From NCBI RefSeq assembly GCF_043641665.1, contig NC_092191.1, positions 2,862,001 through 2,926,000 of the forward strand: a DNA stretch of 64,000 nucleotides, read 5' to 3'. Numbering within the stretch: position 1 is the stretch's first letter; every line of letters begins with the position of its first letter. A program made the position numbers and the translations under genes. Shown here piece after piece: positions 35,701 to 43,078 of this stretch. The notes under the pieces were generated by a model. The model was given only the letters and a program-made list of their open reading frames with translations. It was not told where the DNA came from and made no database searches. This stretch comes from Enoplosus armatus (Eukaryota; Chordata; Actinopteri; Centrarchiformes; Enoplosidae).

Positions 35701-36296
35701 CGTCACCATCGCCTTGGAGCGGCCACTTGGAGGAGGGTTCGGGCCTGTGTGCTCCGTCCGAGCACAACGATCTGAATCCCACCACCCGCAGCCTGCGCAG
35801 GCCTGGACGCCGTCCCAACCACTCCCCGCCTCCTCCGTTTCGCTCCTGCTCTATCCCAATCATACCTTCCGTCCAGTGTCACCATGACAACGAGGCGTCT
35901 TGTATGCAAACCAGCGTCACTCCAGCAACCACAGCGATGTCACTCACCTGCGGAGCCGTGCCCTGCAAGGAAGAGAGGAGAGAGAAGGTAGCACACGGCA
36001 CGTTGTCTTCTTCTTCCTGCTCGTCCGCCATTGGCCAGCAGCAGGATGAGGTGGCGCTGCTGCTGGAGGAGGCGCAGGAGCAGCTCAGGGCGTTGGCGTT
36101 GGCCCAGAGGAAGCAGGAAGACGGTGGGATCAGCAGCAGCGGCTCGACAGCTGCGCTGATGGAGGCCAGAGAAACTGTTTGCTTCCTGAACCTTAACGGA
36201 GGAAGTGCTGGGGCGCTGAGCTGTAACGGACCCACGCAGACCCAGTTACTTAGCCCCAGCCTATCACACAGAGACCTGGGCCAAACCAGCCAATGA
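5163..36296 (+). CDS. nrg3: Neuregulin 3, 3' portion (six exons; 5' exons outside window)
   Basis: Coding join: 5163-5186, 15395-15497, 19837-19963, 28112-28227, 30208-30393, 35615-36296 (1238 nt; 411 residues after a partial Asp codon, then TGA). Neuregulin 3 is a single-pass membrane growth factor whose EGF-like domain activates ERBB4, mainly in the nervous system (family knowledge). What is seen is the last part of the stalk (LGIEFM, then ESKEVYKRQ), one transmembrane helix at about fragment residues 17-39, a basic stop-transfer run and a cytoplasmic tail of about 370 residues. Hallmarks separating it from NRG1 and NRG2 are LGIEFMES, KHHR, RRTPP followed by GPAYQ, SIPIIPSV and the helix beginning QQDEV. 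All five introns start GT and end AG, and the phases match at every junction. The EGF-domain exons are not in the window. Teleosts may carry two nrg3 copies, and I cannot tell which this is. Identification is from recalled family motifs, not a search. Confidence 0.93.
5711..5765. repeat. (GT)24 microsatellite
   Basis: A pure GT run (5711-5758) followed by ATGTGTG. It lies 524 nt after the micro-exon donor, on the other side from the (GT)22 tract. Confidence 0.97.
5987..6020. repeat. Short inverted repeat (hairpin)
   Basis: GTTAACGACA (5990-5999) and TGTCGTTAAC (6008-6017) are perfect complements separated by 8 nt. The pairing extends three further positions with one mismatch. No function is known. 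Confidence 0.7.
7270..7325 (+). mobile_element. Retroelement 3' tail with (TTCTGA)n
   Basis: CCCCCCTGGGAATCAATAAA followed by GTATTTCTGATTCTGATTC and more of the same hexamer (7299-7325, about 4.5 units). GGGAATCAATAAAGTATTTCTG plus a short tandem tail is typical of the 3' end of a fish LINE or its dependent SINE. The 5' part is not recognisable. Confidence 0.55.
7521..7827. mobile_element. Non-autonomous DNA transposon (MITE) with internal hairpin
   Basis: The left end is CACTCAGTGACCATTTTATT followed by AGGTACACCTGT. The right end, read as reverse complement, begins CACTCAGTATTGGGTACACC; these are terminal inverted repeats, with a gap of about 9-11 bp in the right copy. Inside, GGTGGTGTTGTACTGGACTA (from 7662) pairs imperfectly with the complement of the stretch ending near 7752 (CAGTCCACTACAACACCATC). 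The ~307-bp size, terminal repeats and lack of coding capacity fit a MITE; I recall the AGGTACACCT terminus from common fish elements, probably hAT-like. Confidence 0.75.
12004..12036. repeat. (AT)n/(GT)n microsatellite
   Basis: About 13 AT units followed by four GT units. Confidence 0.93.
13425..13640. repeat. Dispersed repeat copy (CTCCGGAGAGAGCTCTCTAAG type)
   Basis: The stretch starting GGCCTGTGTGGCTCCGGAGA, with GGTGGGTTAGGGTTATC and the later GAAAAGATGCTATTGGTTCT, resembles a dispersed repeat I recall from several fish genomes. No ends, terminal repeats or coding capacity can be defined here. The class is unknown. Confidence 0.4.
14279..14690 (+). mobile_element. Degenerate tRNA-derived SINE relic
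   Basis: A tRNA-like head (CAGTAGCTTAAAGGCTACAG) is followed by a B-box-like TGGTTTGAATTCCCAG. Further on comes GCCCTTGAGCAAGACGCAG, the hallmark middle of a common fish SINE, and the end AAATAAAACTTGATTGATTG fits a SINE tail. Several indels and substitutions mark it as old. Boundaries are approximate. Confidence 0.6.
15395..15497 (+). CDS. nrg3: nrg3 transmembrane exon
   Basis: Acceptor CTACAG ends at 15394 and donor GTGAGA begins at 15498. The exon encodes ESKEVYKRQVLSI, then a hydrophobic helix through MAISLLGTLCMALYC, then RN and the first two bases of a Lys codon. This is the single membrane-spanning segment. The pattern E-x-x-E-V-Y-x-R-Q-V-L-S-I just before it is the NRG3 juxtamembrane signature. 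In the family the stalk is the site of ectodomain release by proteases; no cleavage site can be pinpointed here. The 103-nt length means skipping this exon alone would break the frame. Retention of the following intron gives a stop codon directly after CRNK. Confidence 0.94.
15878..15927. repeat. (CA)25 microsatellite
   Basis: A pure CA run, 380 nt downstream of the transmembrane-exon donor. It produces spurious His-Thr and Cys-Val frames. Confidence 0.97.
17811..17935 (+). mobile_element. Degenerate tRNA-derived SINE, near full-length head
   Basis: GGGGGGCGCCCCTGTGGTTG is followed by AGGGGTGAAG (A-box region), a weak B-box (CTAGTTCATCTGG), GCAGAGGAGCTGTGTTGTAT, a CT-rich stretch and CATTTCCTATAAAGGTATC. 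The order matches the tRNA-derived SINE type at 31-191, but this copy keeps the 5' head and is more mutated. Confidence 0.6.
19837..19963 (+). CDS. nrg3: nrg3 exon: start of cytoplasmic tail
   Basis: The acceptor is a pyrimidine-rich tract ending CTTTAG at 19836; donor GTGAGT begins at 19964. The first base completes the Lys codon from the transmembrane exon. The exon then reads RRREKLQAHLKESRSLKNYT and continues with ANSHNVLDAKMRAPNTN and LQMHE, ending in phase 0. The basic run next to the membrane fits a stop-transfer signal, with the charged segment inside the cell. It lines up with the KSKKQAKQIQEQL region of mammalian NRG3, with moderate divergence. If the downstream intron were retained, nine residues including three consecutive cysteines (VSDCCCAAF) would be added before a stop. 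Confidence 0.92.
20995..21075. repeat. Dispersed repeat fragment (GCTATGCTAAGCTAACTAGC)
   Basis: GCGATATTTCGGGAAATGAT, then GCTATGCTAAGCTAACTAGC and TTTGTAGCTTCATATTCACG form a segment I recall from a frequent fish repeat, usually next to AATATGTCGAACTATTCC-like sequence. Only part is present. Confidence 0.45.
21588..21664. repeat. (AT)25 microsatellite and AT-rich extension
   Basis: A pure AT run at 21588-21638, followed by GTAAACATATATATAAATAT and further ATAT. Confidence 0.95.
23268..23640. repeat. Possible dispersed repeat copy
   Basis: Begins CTCCATATCCTCCTGAGACC and runs to CCCCCACAAAGGACACGGG. The opening resembles repeats I recall from fish genomes, but I cannot define ends or class. 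Confidence 0.25.
23727..23762. repeat. (AT)12 microsatellite with GTAT extension
   Basis: An AT run at 23727-23750 followed by GTATGTATATATG. Confidence 0.95.
24286..24511. repeat. Cluster of (GT)11, A13 and interrupted (AC)n runs
   Basis: GT at 24286-24307, a 13-nt poly(A) at 24398-24410, and AC at 24476-24511 with one CG interruption. Confidence 0.93.
25258..25500. repeat. Dispersed repeat fragment (GGGGTGGTCCAGTGACTTTG)
   Basis: TTAAAGGGGTGGTCCAGTGA, then CTTTGAACTGCACTTCC and CCCTCATATGGGTCAAGTTC resemble a repeat I recall from percomorph fish. No terminal structure is visible. Confidence 0.35.
28112..28227 (+). CDS. nrg3: nrg3 exon: serine-rich cytoplasmic segment ending KHHR
   Basis: The acceptor tract TGTTTCCGCAG ends at 28111 and donor GTATGA begins at 28228. 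In phase 0 it reads YCKRSSQSRQGNVCE, then SSFAHCNISTTPSSSSRG, then TAKHH and two bases of an Arg codon. The SSF near the middle and the KHHR at the end match the corresponding mammalian NRG3 segment (SSFVGPQ... and SVKHHR). It is rich in serine and threonine, suggesting a disordered, phosphorylatable region (inference). Its 116 nt cannot be skipped alone, but it can be skipped in frame together with the 127-nt exon before it (243 nt). Confidence 0.9.
28228..30207 (+). other. nrg3 intron (1,980 bp)
   Basis: The donor is GTATGA and the acceptor TTTTTTCAG. It is the shortest of the five introns. I see no gene, clear mobile element or long microsatellite in it. Confidence 0.85.
30208..30393 (+). 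CDS. nrg3: nrg3 exon: proline/arginine motif RRTPP and GPAYQ
   Basis: Acceptor TTTTTTCAG ends at 30207 and donor GTGAGG begins at 30394. It reads GGSLSQSPDQRTRAAHW, then SAPRRTPPIPKGRL, then NPIGGSKYSGPAYQHL and QEVDSSEKEAEVQR, ending with two bases of a Gly codon. The RRTPP-x-P-x-x-RL block followed by GPAYQ-x-L is the best conserved part of the NRG3 cytoplasmic tail and is one of the strongest reasons for the assignment. The 186-nt length is divisible by three, and removing the exon leaves a readable junction, so it is a possible cassette exon. Read-through into the intron meets TGA at once. Confidence 0.93.
31660..32250. repeat. Degenerate ~20-bp minisatellite, about 26 units
   Basis: Units approximate GTGTCCTCTGGTCAGCCCAA. 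Clear copies include GTGTCCTCTGGTTGGCCCAA (near 32000), GTGTCCTCTGGTTGTCCCGA (near 31850), GTCTCCTCTGGTCTTCCCAG and GTGTCCTCTGGTCTGCCTGA. Most units are 19-22 bp; a few are expanded to 25-34 bp. Divergence between units is high, so the array is old or not being homogenised. Short open frames across it are by-products of the repeat. Confidence 0.85.
32952..32982. repeat. Perfect 13-bp inverted repeat, 5-nt loop
   Basis: CTCCCTCTCTAAG (32952-32964) and CTTAGAGAGGGAG (32970-32982) flank the loop TTTGT. This is a strong hairpin in intronic RNA or DNA. Confidence 0.85.
34150..34330. repeat. Probable DNA-transposon fragment
   Basis: CAGTAACCAGGTTACTGTCC is itself a near-palindrome and is followed by GCTTTCTGCATCAACCAG, ACGACATGTAAACAAG and AAACCTGG. 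A related arrangement at 34690-34790 has AAGTAATCTGATTACTGTCC, ACACATGTAAACTCTGATT and TGTAACCTGGCTTCTTG. The two could be parts of one non-autonomous element, but ends are unclear. Confidence 0.35.
35615..36296 (+). CDS. nrg3: nrg3 terminal coding exon
   Basis: The acceptor tract ends TTCTCTAG at 35614. The first base completes the Gly codon from the previous exon, followed by CQMQGANQCDN. The reading frame stays open for 226 residues to TGA at 36294-36296. Conserved landmarks are SIPIIPSV at about one third of the exon, a downstream CMQTS, and a helix beginning QQDEVALLLEEAQEQLRAL that is predicted to be amphipathic or coiled-coil and corresponds to EQQEVKILLETVQEQI in mammals. Near the end, ETVCFLNLN corresponds to ENTAFLPL. 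The stretches between landmarks are proline-, serine- and arginine-rich and look disordered; they differ from the mammalian sequence, and the final residues are not recognisably conserved. GC content rises here relative to the flanks, as expected of a coding exon. Confidence 0.92.
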
Positions 36297-37445
36297 AAGG
36301 ACACGATTTAGGACATTCACTTTCGGTTTGACAGTGTTCGACAGACTCTGGTGTTCTGCATCTGTGGGACACAAATGGAGATGCTGAAATAAAAAAAAAA
36401 AATGTAATATCATGGAAATTCTGAAAATGTGCTGATGATATGCATACTGTGTGGATACAAACATACAAACACTTCTTGAGTGGCCGCCTTTACACCGACT
36501 GACAGTACAGAAAAAGAGAAAAAAAATATTTACATGCATTTATTTACAAAACAAGAGAAACACTTCTACTTAGGCAAAAAGAAACCAAATAGTCTGTCAA
36601 ATCCATGGTGTTTTTAATTGTAAAAAGAATATATAAATATATATATAAATATATATGGATATAAATATATGGAATTCAAAAAGTGACCAAGTACAAAGTT
36701 GAAGAACACAGGAATGATGTAACTATTTTTCTTTTTTTTTTTCTTCTCCCTGTTTTGTATTAACTCACATTTTGGTTCTTGCTCAAATCTAACAAAAGAA
36801 CTTAATCAACGTCCCGACGCACGTCCGCGAGCCGTGAGTCTGATTCTGTGAGCCTGCACAGAATCCAAAGCGGCTAACGAGGAAGGAGCCTCCACGCCGC
36901 CTTTTGAAAACCTGTCTACCCAGCCAAGAATTGCAGTACAGCCCTCGGTGGTAACCAACAACTCTTGGAGGATTTACGGCACAAAACAAAAACTCCCCAG
37001 CTTGTGTGCTGAAGCGCATCGAGGGAAGAGGGGAAGACGAAGAAGAAACAGGAAAAGACTTCCTCTATAGTTGGTCAGATTCGGGAGGGCAGATTGTTAA
37101 AGACAGCCCAGACGCTGACTCCCCTTTGGCCAGTGTTTCAAACCAATTCTAGATTATTTTTGTTTTTTGTTACAAATTATATTTTCACACACATATGCAC
37201 ACACACACTCACCTGTGCATTATTTTTCCGTTTGTTGGATGGTCGGATGAACGGACAGAAGGACAAAGGAGGGACGGAGGGCTGAGGGGGCACCACAGGA
37301 GCAAAATCTGACATTTTTTTTAGTTTGTTTTGTTTTCCATTTTTTTTGGTTATTAATGAACAATGCTGCTTTCAGGGGCTGATGGGAGGGAGAACCACAG
37401 GGTTGGGGTACTGAAACAAGAAATAAATGTCTCTATGTTGTATCC
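36297..37445 (+). other. nrg3: Probable nrg3 3' untranslated region
   Basis: The sequence after the stop contains an early AATAAA at 36388, only 92 nt from the stop, and a more plausible AATAAA at 37422-37427 followed by the GU/U-rich stretch TGTCTCTATGTTG. An AU-rich patch at about 36625-36672 with repeated ATATAAATAT could affect mRNA stability. The end at about 37445 is inferred from the signal; transcripts may extend further, because other AATAAA-like sites lie downstream. Confidence 0.5.
37422..37427 (+). terminator. Candidate nrg3 polyadenylation signal AATAAA
   Basis: A canonical AATAAA hexamer lies 1.1 kb after the nrg3 stop, with U/GU-rich sequence just downstream. It is the most convincing of the nearby hexamers, the alternative at 36388 being very close to the stop. 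Usage is inferred. Confidence 0.45.
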
Positions 37446-38938
37446 TATGAATTGGAAGCTTTTGAATCTCTGTATGAAGTTACACCCAAATGTTTCTGGT
37501 GACAAAAAGTAAAAAATGGTTGCAATTCTGGTAAAGATTTTTCAAAATAACAGTTGTTTTGGTTGATTGCTTGGAAGACATTTTGACTCCTTAAAAGCAC
37601 CCTGTCCAAACATGCATGCTGGATAGCATCAGTCAGATATACTGTACTTCTTACACACAACCTGGTCTGAACTGGCTTGAGTCCAGTATTCACAAAGCTC
37701 TTTATCTTAACCATAAAAGTAGCTGGTAGCTAAAATAAGATTTCATTTCAAAATGCCATACTATACATGTCAAAACATAAATCAAACAGCATCTCTTTAA
37801 TTCCAGCATCATTTTTAAGAGCAGCTGTCTCTTTACAGTTTGATGATAATGTTATTTTGGAATGAAAATGACATGAAAAGCCGGCCTTGCTATGGAGATA
37901 TTCTACCAATATGATAGGTTTTAGGTGGATCTATTAAAAATAGGCTCCAATGGATGAGAAAAAACGGGCCAGAAATTTGTTTTTCAGGCCGAAAAATGCA
38001 ACATGTGAATGTGGACGCTTTGGTTTCTTTTTCAAGTCCTCGCAACTAAATTGGAGCTTTTCAAATTGATTTGATTAAAAGATTTTTGATTTGGAAAAAC
38101 AAGCCAACTTAATTGTAATAGCAAAGTAAAAGCTTGAACTTTCTACAATAAGCAGAATAGCAACACTTTACTGTTTCTGTTCTGTTTTTATCTCCATCAA
38201 AATCACGGTTAGAGGCTTGTTGTTTTCAAAGGTTTACTCTTGGACAACACTTCTGGATATTTTATGTTTTTGATATGAAATAAGTCATTGAACACTGAAC
38301 ACTGAAAGCAGCCCTCCTTCAAGCTTTGTGAATGTGACTTTCTGTTAACAAACTGCTTTCAGCCAACATGTTACCACCTTCTGTACTCAATATGGTCCTT
38401 TCTGTGGCACTTTACCGTGTGTGAGACCGGCGCTCTTCAGTTCAAAAGGGTCTGATTCAATAATGCAACACTCGAAGTTGGGGCTAAGTTCACAGTACCT
38501 GAGAATTCCTCTGCAACATTCGCCACTCAGCTCTGCCGTCTTTTTTTATAATGGCAAGACTAAATCTTATTCAACACACACTAGCACACAAAAAAATCAG
38601 CCCAGAGCTTGCTTGGTTTCTTTTCTTTCTTTTTATTTGAAGACTTAGTTTGCCATACTGCCATTAAACCCTCAAAAGGCGCTTGTTGAACCTCAACAGC
38701 TTTGGTTATTTGATATTGATGACCATGAAATCCATAATGTCCTCACCAGAACAAACACTGGTGACTTATGGAGGTTGATGTGCACAGACAAAGTGCAAAA
38801 AAAAATGTGAATTTATTTGTCTGACCAACTGTAATCAGTGTATGAGCTTTTAACAGATAAAAGTCTGCAAGAATTGTCTGGATTTTTTTTTTCTTATCCT
38901 GAAATGAGCCCTGCAACTAGAATATTCATCAACTGCAT

Positions 38939-38972
38939 GTTTTCACAACATTTACAAAAATGTTGTGAAAAC
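38939..38972. repeat. Perfect 15-bp inverted repeat, 4-nt loop
   Basis: GTTTTCACAACATTT (38939-38953) and AAATGTTGTGAAAAC (38958-38972) flank the loop ACAA. Too short for a typical miRNA precursor. Confidence 0.9.
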
Positions 38973-40113
38973 AATCTCAGCTCTGGAGCCTCACAGAATA
39001 TACACATAAGTCATGGCCAGATTCCAAACAGGCATTTCCTTTTTAATTGACAGGCCTGTGAGAGTTATTACTGCACCTTGAGAAAACTGCAATTACTTTT
39101 GACATGCAGGTACTTCAGCACAGTGTACATCGGAGTATCAGCGAGGAGAGGAAAGACTAATTTAATGCAGGCGTCTCTCTCTAATGCTTTCCACTCTGAG
39201 CATCTTTAAATGGCTTTACATGTGCCAGTAATTGAACATTGCTCACTGCATAACTTCACATCCTGCTGGTTTAACACCATCAGACGCAGCCCAAGAAGAG
39301 CGATCAGGGTGTGCATTCGATTAGGAAAAGCTCATTGGCTTCTGTTTTAACTAGTTTAGACAGCGTATCTGCCTTTCTTTATTATAGTTGTTTAAAGTAT
39401 TATGAGGCGTCTTTGTGTGGGGGGGGGATGTAGCAACAGTATGCAATTATTTTCAGTGTTTATTTTAATTATTAATACACATCAGAATTTAAAATAACCA
39501 ATACAGACATCCAGGTGCAAAAAGGGATTTAAAAGAGGAAGCACTCTGTAGTTTAACCATTTATTGCTCTTTACTAAAGCATATTCAGCTGCTCAGCTGC
39601 CTTTCTCTCTATTTTCTCTGTCTAAGACTTGGCCTTGCTTACCATAAACCACAGAGATCAGTGCAACAGGAAGCATGAGCAAATTTTGGGCGCGAATAAA
39701 TCTGACTGAAATTCTGTTTAAATTAATCTGCTCATTATTTTCAGTTTTTGTTTTTCCCAGTAAAGGGGATTTATCACTGTTTATTTTATTATTTAGAAAA
39801 GTAAAACTCACATTTAAAAAAGAATGAATACAAAAATCTGAGTGAAAATCTGAGTTTAAAAATATGATTATTAGCAAAAAAATATTATGTAATTTCTACT
39901 TTCAGCTTTTTCTTTGTATTTTCTTCTATTTACTGTAAACTGTGTAATCACTGTCGTCTTGCAGCAGGAGGAGGATACGACATTAGGACGGTATGTGGGG
40001 CCAAAATCTGGGTGAAAATCTGATGAAGATCAGTAAAAAAACGAAAATGATTAGCCGCACGTATCTAGCCAGATCCATTCATGCTCAGGTATGTCTGTGT
40101 GTAATTAGCTATG

Positions 40114-40116
<3 letters not shown>

Positions 40117-40151
<35 letters not shown>
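40117..40151. repeat. (GT)17 microsatellite
   Basis: A pure GT run. Confidence 0.95.
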
Positions 40152-40154
<3 letters not shown>

Positions 40155-40298
40155 GCATGCAGTTCTACACTATTCCAACATCCGACTGCCTGCACTCTCA
40201 CTTCCTGTCTCTTCCTCGAACCAAATCACAGATTTGTGGCCTGCTTCAGCTGTAGTCAGTCAGACGGCAAAAAGTAAGGCAGAGAGGACCATCAGTCC

Positions 40299-40300
<2 letters not shown>

Positions 40301-40339
<39 letters not shown>
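40301..40339. repeat. Compound (TG)12(AG)n microsatellite
   Basis: TG at 40301-40324 followed by AG to 40339. Confidence 0.95.
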
Positions 40340-41874
40340 CTGATGGCAGGGAATAGAGGTTAGACCATCAGGCCAGAGAGATAAGAGCTACAGCTTGATC
40401 CCCCAAAAGCGCTGGACTGCCAGGCCAGGCAACTCCATCAGACCTCATCTGAACTGCACGCCAGTTCAATGTCGTGAGCCCAGATACTATGAACATTTGT
40501 GTGTGTTGGTGTGCATGCATTTTCTCCGCCTGCATGCACGCATGCTTGTCTGTCAACATCTCTTTCTTTGACGCCATATGCCCCGCTGTCTTCGCACAAA
40601 CCCCTGCAGCTTGATCAGATACACATCTAGATAACAAAAACACAAATGAAAAGCAATGACGCTTTGCTTTCAAAGGTGGTTTGAACTGGATCAAGTGTGT
40701 GATAGGTAGAGAGAGCCAGAGACAGAGAAAGAGAGAGGGGGATGAAAAGCTGTCAGCATGGCGGTAATTCAGGCTATTTCCATTTGAAAAAGCAGGATTC
40801 TGGAGTGTGAAAGAAAAGCTAATCCTTGTCAGGGATACTGGGCCTTTGGATGGGTAATTCATGCACCAAACTGTGTGCGTTTGTGTGCATGTTCACCTGG
40901 CATTGTCCTCCAAAGGTAGAGTTCGTTTTCTTTAACAAAACGTTCCACTTACCAATCTCCCCATGCAGAGATCTTTTGCCATTTTCAGTAATGAATAAAC
41001 GTAAAATCTCTCGCAGTACATCAATAAAACAACATCAAAATACATCAGGAAAAACAGGAAGAAAACATGACCAGATTCCAACACCCACAAACACCAGAGC
41101 GCTAAGATTAGCCTGTCATTCAAGACTATTCTCTATTTCCTTTAATTTGCAGGCTAAATTTGCTGGTGTCAAGATCAGCCAGGAGCAAATCCATTTGCAT
41201 CTGCAGAGCTACTAATCTTCACACGATTTCAGGAACACAGCAGCCCATAATGAGTGGTTGCAGGGCAGATAGAACACACTTGCATAATGTTTAAATGAGA
41301 GCATGTGTGTGGCGCTGTAATTATGACATCTCAGTATGATGTGAGGCAACATGTGTCAAGTGGGTCAGTGTATTCATCTTCAACCTGTCTTGTGTGTGCA
41401 AGGGCTTTTTTTCCCCCTCAGGCAATCAATCGATTGTCATCATGTCAGTTGCTTATTTGTTTGACCCAAATGCATTTTTTAAAATGTGTCATCTTAAGAA
41501 ACGTTTCCACTAAGACGTTGCACAAAAAATGTTTTTGAAATTCTTAGGAAAAATTTGCACTACAAAATAAAATGCAGCCCTCCAGCAGTGATGATTCTGT
41601 TCGTCCTAGTGAGGAAGGAAAGTTTCTTAAGCTGACATGGAGCTGCTGAACTACTTCAAGATCTACTTTATTATGTCAGAAACCCAGTTTCATATGCTAT
41701 TAAAAGTGCTGGAAGCTCACATCAAAAGAACCCGACCAATTATGTTGTTCTTGAACAGTAGCTGACAGCGTGATCGACACAAATCAGTCAAAGTTAAACA
41801 AGTACAGCCATTTTTTACATTACACCATGCTATATGCTGCCATACTTTATATACATTACTATACAATATATCAT

Positions 41875-42075
41875 TTCAAAAACTCATTATAGATTTTCTG
41901 TATAAAGGTAACTCAGATAAATGATAGTTGAGTAAAAAGTACATGAAATGTAGCGGAGTAGAAATATAAAGCAGCTTAAAATGGTAATATTAAGTAATAC
42001 TAAGTAAAGTACAACCACATCAAAATTAAGTACAATGCTTGAGTAAATGTACTTAGTTACTTTCCACCACTTACA
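41875..42075. repeat. Dispersed teleost repeat (AGTAAAGTAC / TTACTTTCCACCACTT)
   Basis: Contains GAAATGTAGCGGAGTAGAAA, then TAAAGCAGCTTAAAATGG, AAGTAAAGTACAACC and AGTAAATGTACTTAGTTACT, ending TTTCCACCACTT. I recall this as one of the commonest fish interspersed repeats, probably non-autonomous. It is a longer relative of the fragment at 2185-2253. Confidence 0.6.
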
Positions 42076-42315
42076 TTAACCGTCTTTCTTTCACACACAC
42101 AAAAACAAGCCCGAACATGTAGCCCCACATGTGCCTATGAAAAATCCAGTTATTTATTAGGGTGTACTGCCTGTATTGTCAGTATTCTGAAAAATGCAGT
42201 ATGTGCTGCTGCAAGATGGGAAACAAGCTACATCCATCCATCTGTTTTCTGCCACTTAACCAGGTTGGGGTTACCGTGGCAGCAGGCTAATTAGGTAGCA
42301 TCTTCTGGAGGAAAG

Positions 42316-42374
42316 CACTTTGGGTCAGTTCCTGTTGTTTCTAAAGGTGCTTTATAAATAAAAGTGACTTGACT
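42316..42374 (+). mobile_element. Retroelement 3' tail nested in the LINE relic
   Basis: CACTTTGGGTCAGTTCCTG followed by GGTGCTTTATAAATAAAAGT and GACTTGACTTGA. This resembles the 3' tail of a fish L2-like LINE, in the opposite orientation to the surrounding relic. Confidence 0.5.
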
Positions 42375-42409
42375 TGATGTGTTCCACGCCCAGATGGAAT
42401 ATATATGTA

Positions 42410-42545
42410 GTTTATTTAATCAGGTACTCTCACAGAGATCAAGATCTCTTTTGCAAGAGAGAGCTGAGAACAGCAGGTCAGCAAACACATCAAACAAACA
42501 TAACCAGGGAGACATACAAAGAACACGTTACAGCATCACAGACAA
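42410..42545. repeat. Nested dispersed repeat (TTTATTTAATCAGG...CTCTTTTGCAAGAG)
   Basis: TTTATTTAATCAGGTACTCT, GATCAAGATCTCTTTTGCAA and a tail rich in ACA match a frequent fish repeat with the pattern TTTATTTAACCAGG ... GAGATTAAAATCTC. Confidence 0.5.
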
Positions 42546-42775
42546 TCACAGACAACATTAAATACATCGAACGTTTAAAATCAGCCAACAAACTATATAA
42601 TCCCTTCAGCGTTTTCTTGGTCCAGTCCGGGGTCTTATCCTATCCCACTAAGTGCCTGAAAAACCTCCAGAGGGATGCACCCATGTGGCATCTCCATCAG
42701 ATGCCCAAACCACCTGCACTGACTGCTTCTGCTACAAGCTCCTTCCAGATGTCCAGGCTGCTAACCCCATCACGG

Positions 42776-42984
42776 TATGGTAAATGGACTTCACTTGCAC
42801 TTTTGCCTCTCATTCACCTATTCACACACACACACACGCCAGCAGGGCTGCCATGCAAGGCCAATTACCCAAAATAACTTCACCTTCACGTCCGGCACTT
42901 TCTTCATCATGACAGTCCACTACTACTTTTTATTTAATTGGGCAGGTTTGGGGCTTCGTTTTAGGCAATTTGGCGTCAGTCAGC
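42776..42984. repeat. Nested dispersed repeat (GGTAAATGGACT...CTGCCATGCAAGG)
   Basis: GGTAAATGGACTTCACTTGC, CATTCACCTATTCACACACA and GGGCTGCCATGCAAGGCCAA follow the order of a very common fish repeat. It interrupts the minus-strand LINE relic between its two reverse-transcriptase pieces. Confidence 0.6.
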
Positions 42985-43078
42985 TTTGGTGACCGTGCCA
43001 ACGCTGCAACAGTCGATCTCCAGCTCTATTTTGTCCTCAGCAAGACCCCAAGATACTTGAACTCCCCGACTTTGTGAA

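Larger units (their letters stand above)
37446..42228. other. Downstream intergenic DNA, no gene recognised
   Basis: AT-rich non-coding sequence after nrg3. It contains a perfect 15-bp hairpin at 38939, a G9 run at 39419, GT/GA microsatellites at 40117 and 40301, and a dispersed repeat at 41875. Open frames are short and mostly microsatellite-driven. Confidence 0.75.
42229..43078 (-). mobile_element. LINE reverse-transcriptase relic (minus strand), broken by other repeats
   Basis: Read on the minus strand, 42601-42778 contains RWFGHLMEMPHG followed by IPLEVFQAL, a decayed version of the R-W-F-G-H-L-x-R-M-P-P-G-R-L-P motif near the C-terminus of a common fish non-LTR retrotransposon polyprotein. 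The part at 42985-43078 (CAAGACCCCAAGATACTTGA on the plus strand) corresponds to the same polyprotein's E-x-F-K-Y-L-G-x-L region. The 3' end appears at 42229-42310 (CATCCATCCATCTGTTTTCT, TAACCAGGTTGGGG). Stops and frameshifts disable it, and other repeats separate the parts. Confidence 0.7.

Noticed and set aside
35399..36304. Minus-strand open frames of 141-154 codons opposite the last nrg3 exon
   Set aside because: Shadow frames of a GC-rich coding exon; the plus strand has the conserved NRG3 motifs.
39961..39991. Possible tiny exon CAGGAGGAGGATACGACATT between an AG and GTATGT
   Set aside because: It lies beyond the nrg3 stop and polyadenylation signal, is only about 26 nt, and has no partner exons.
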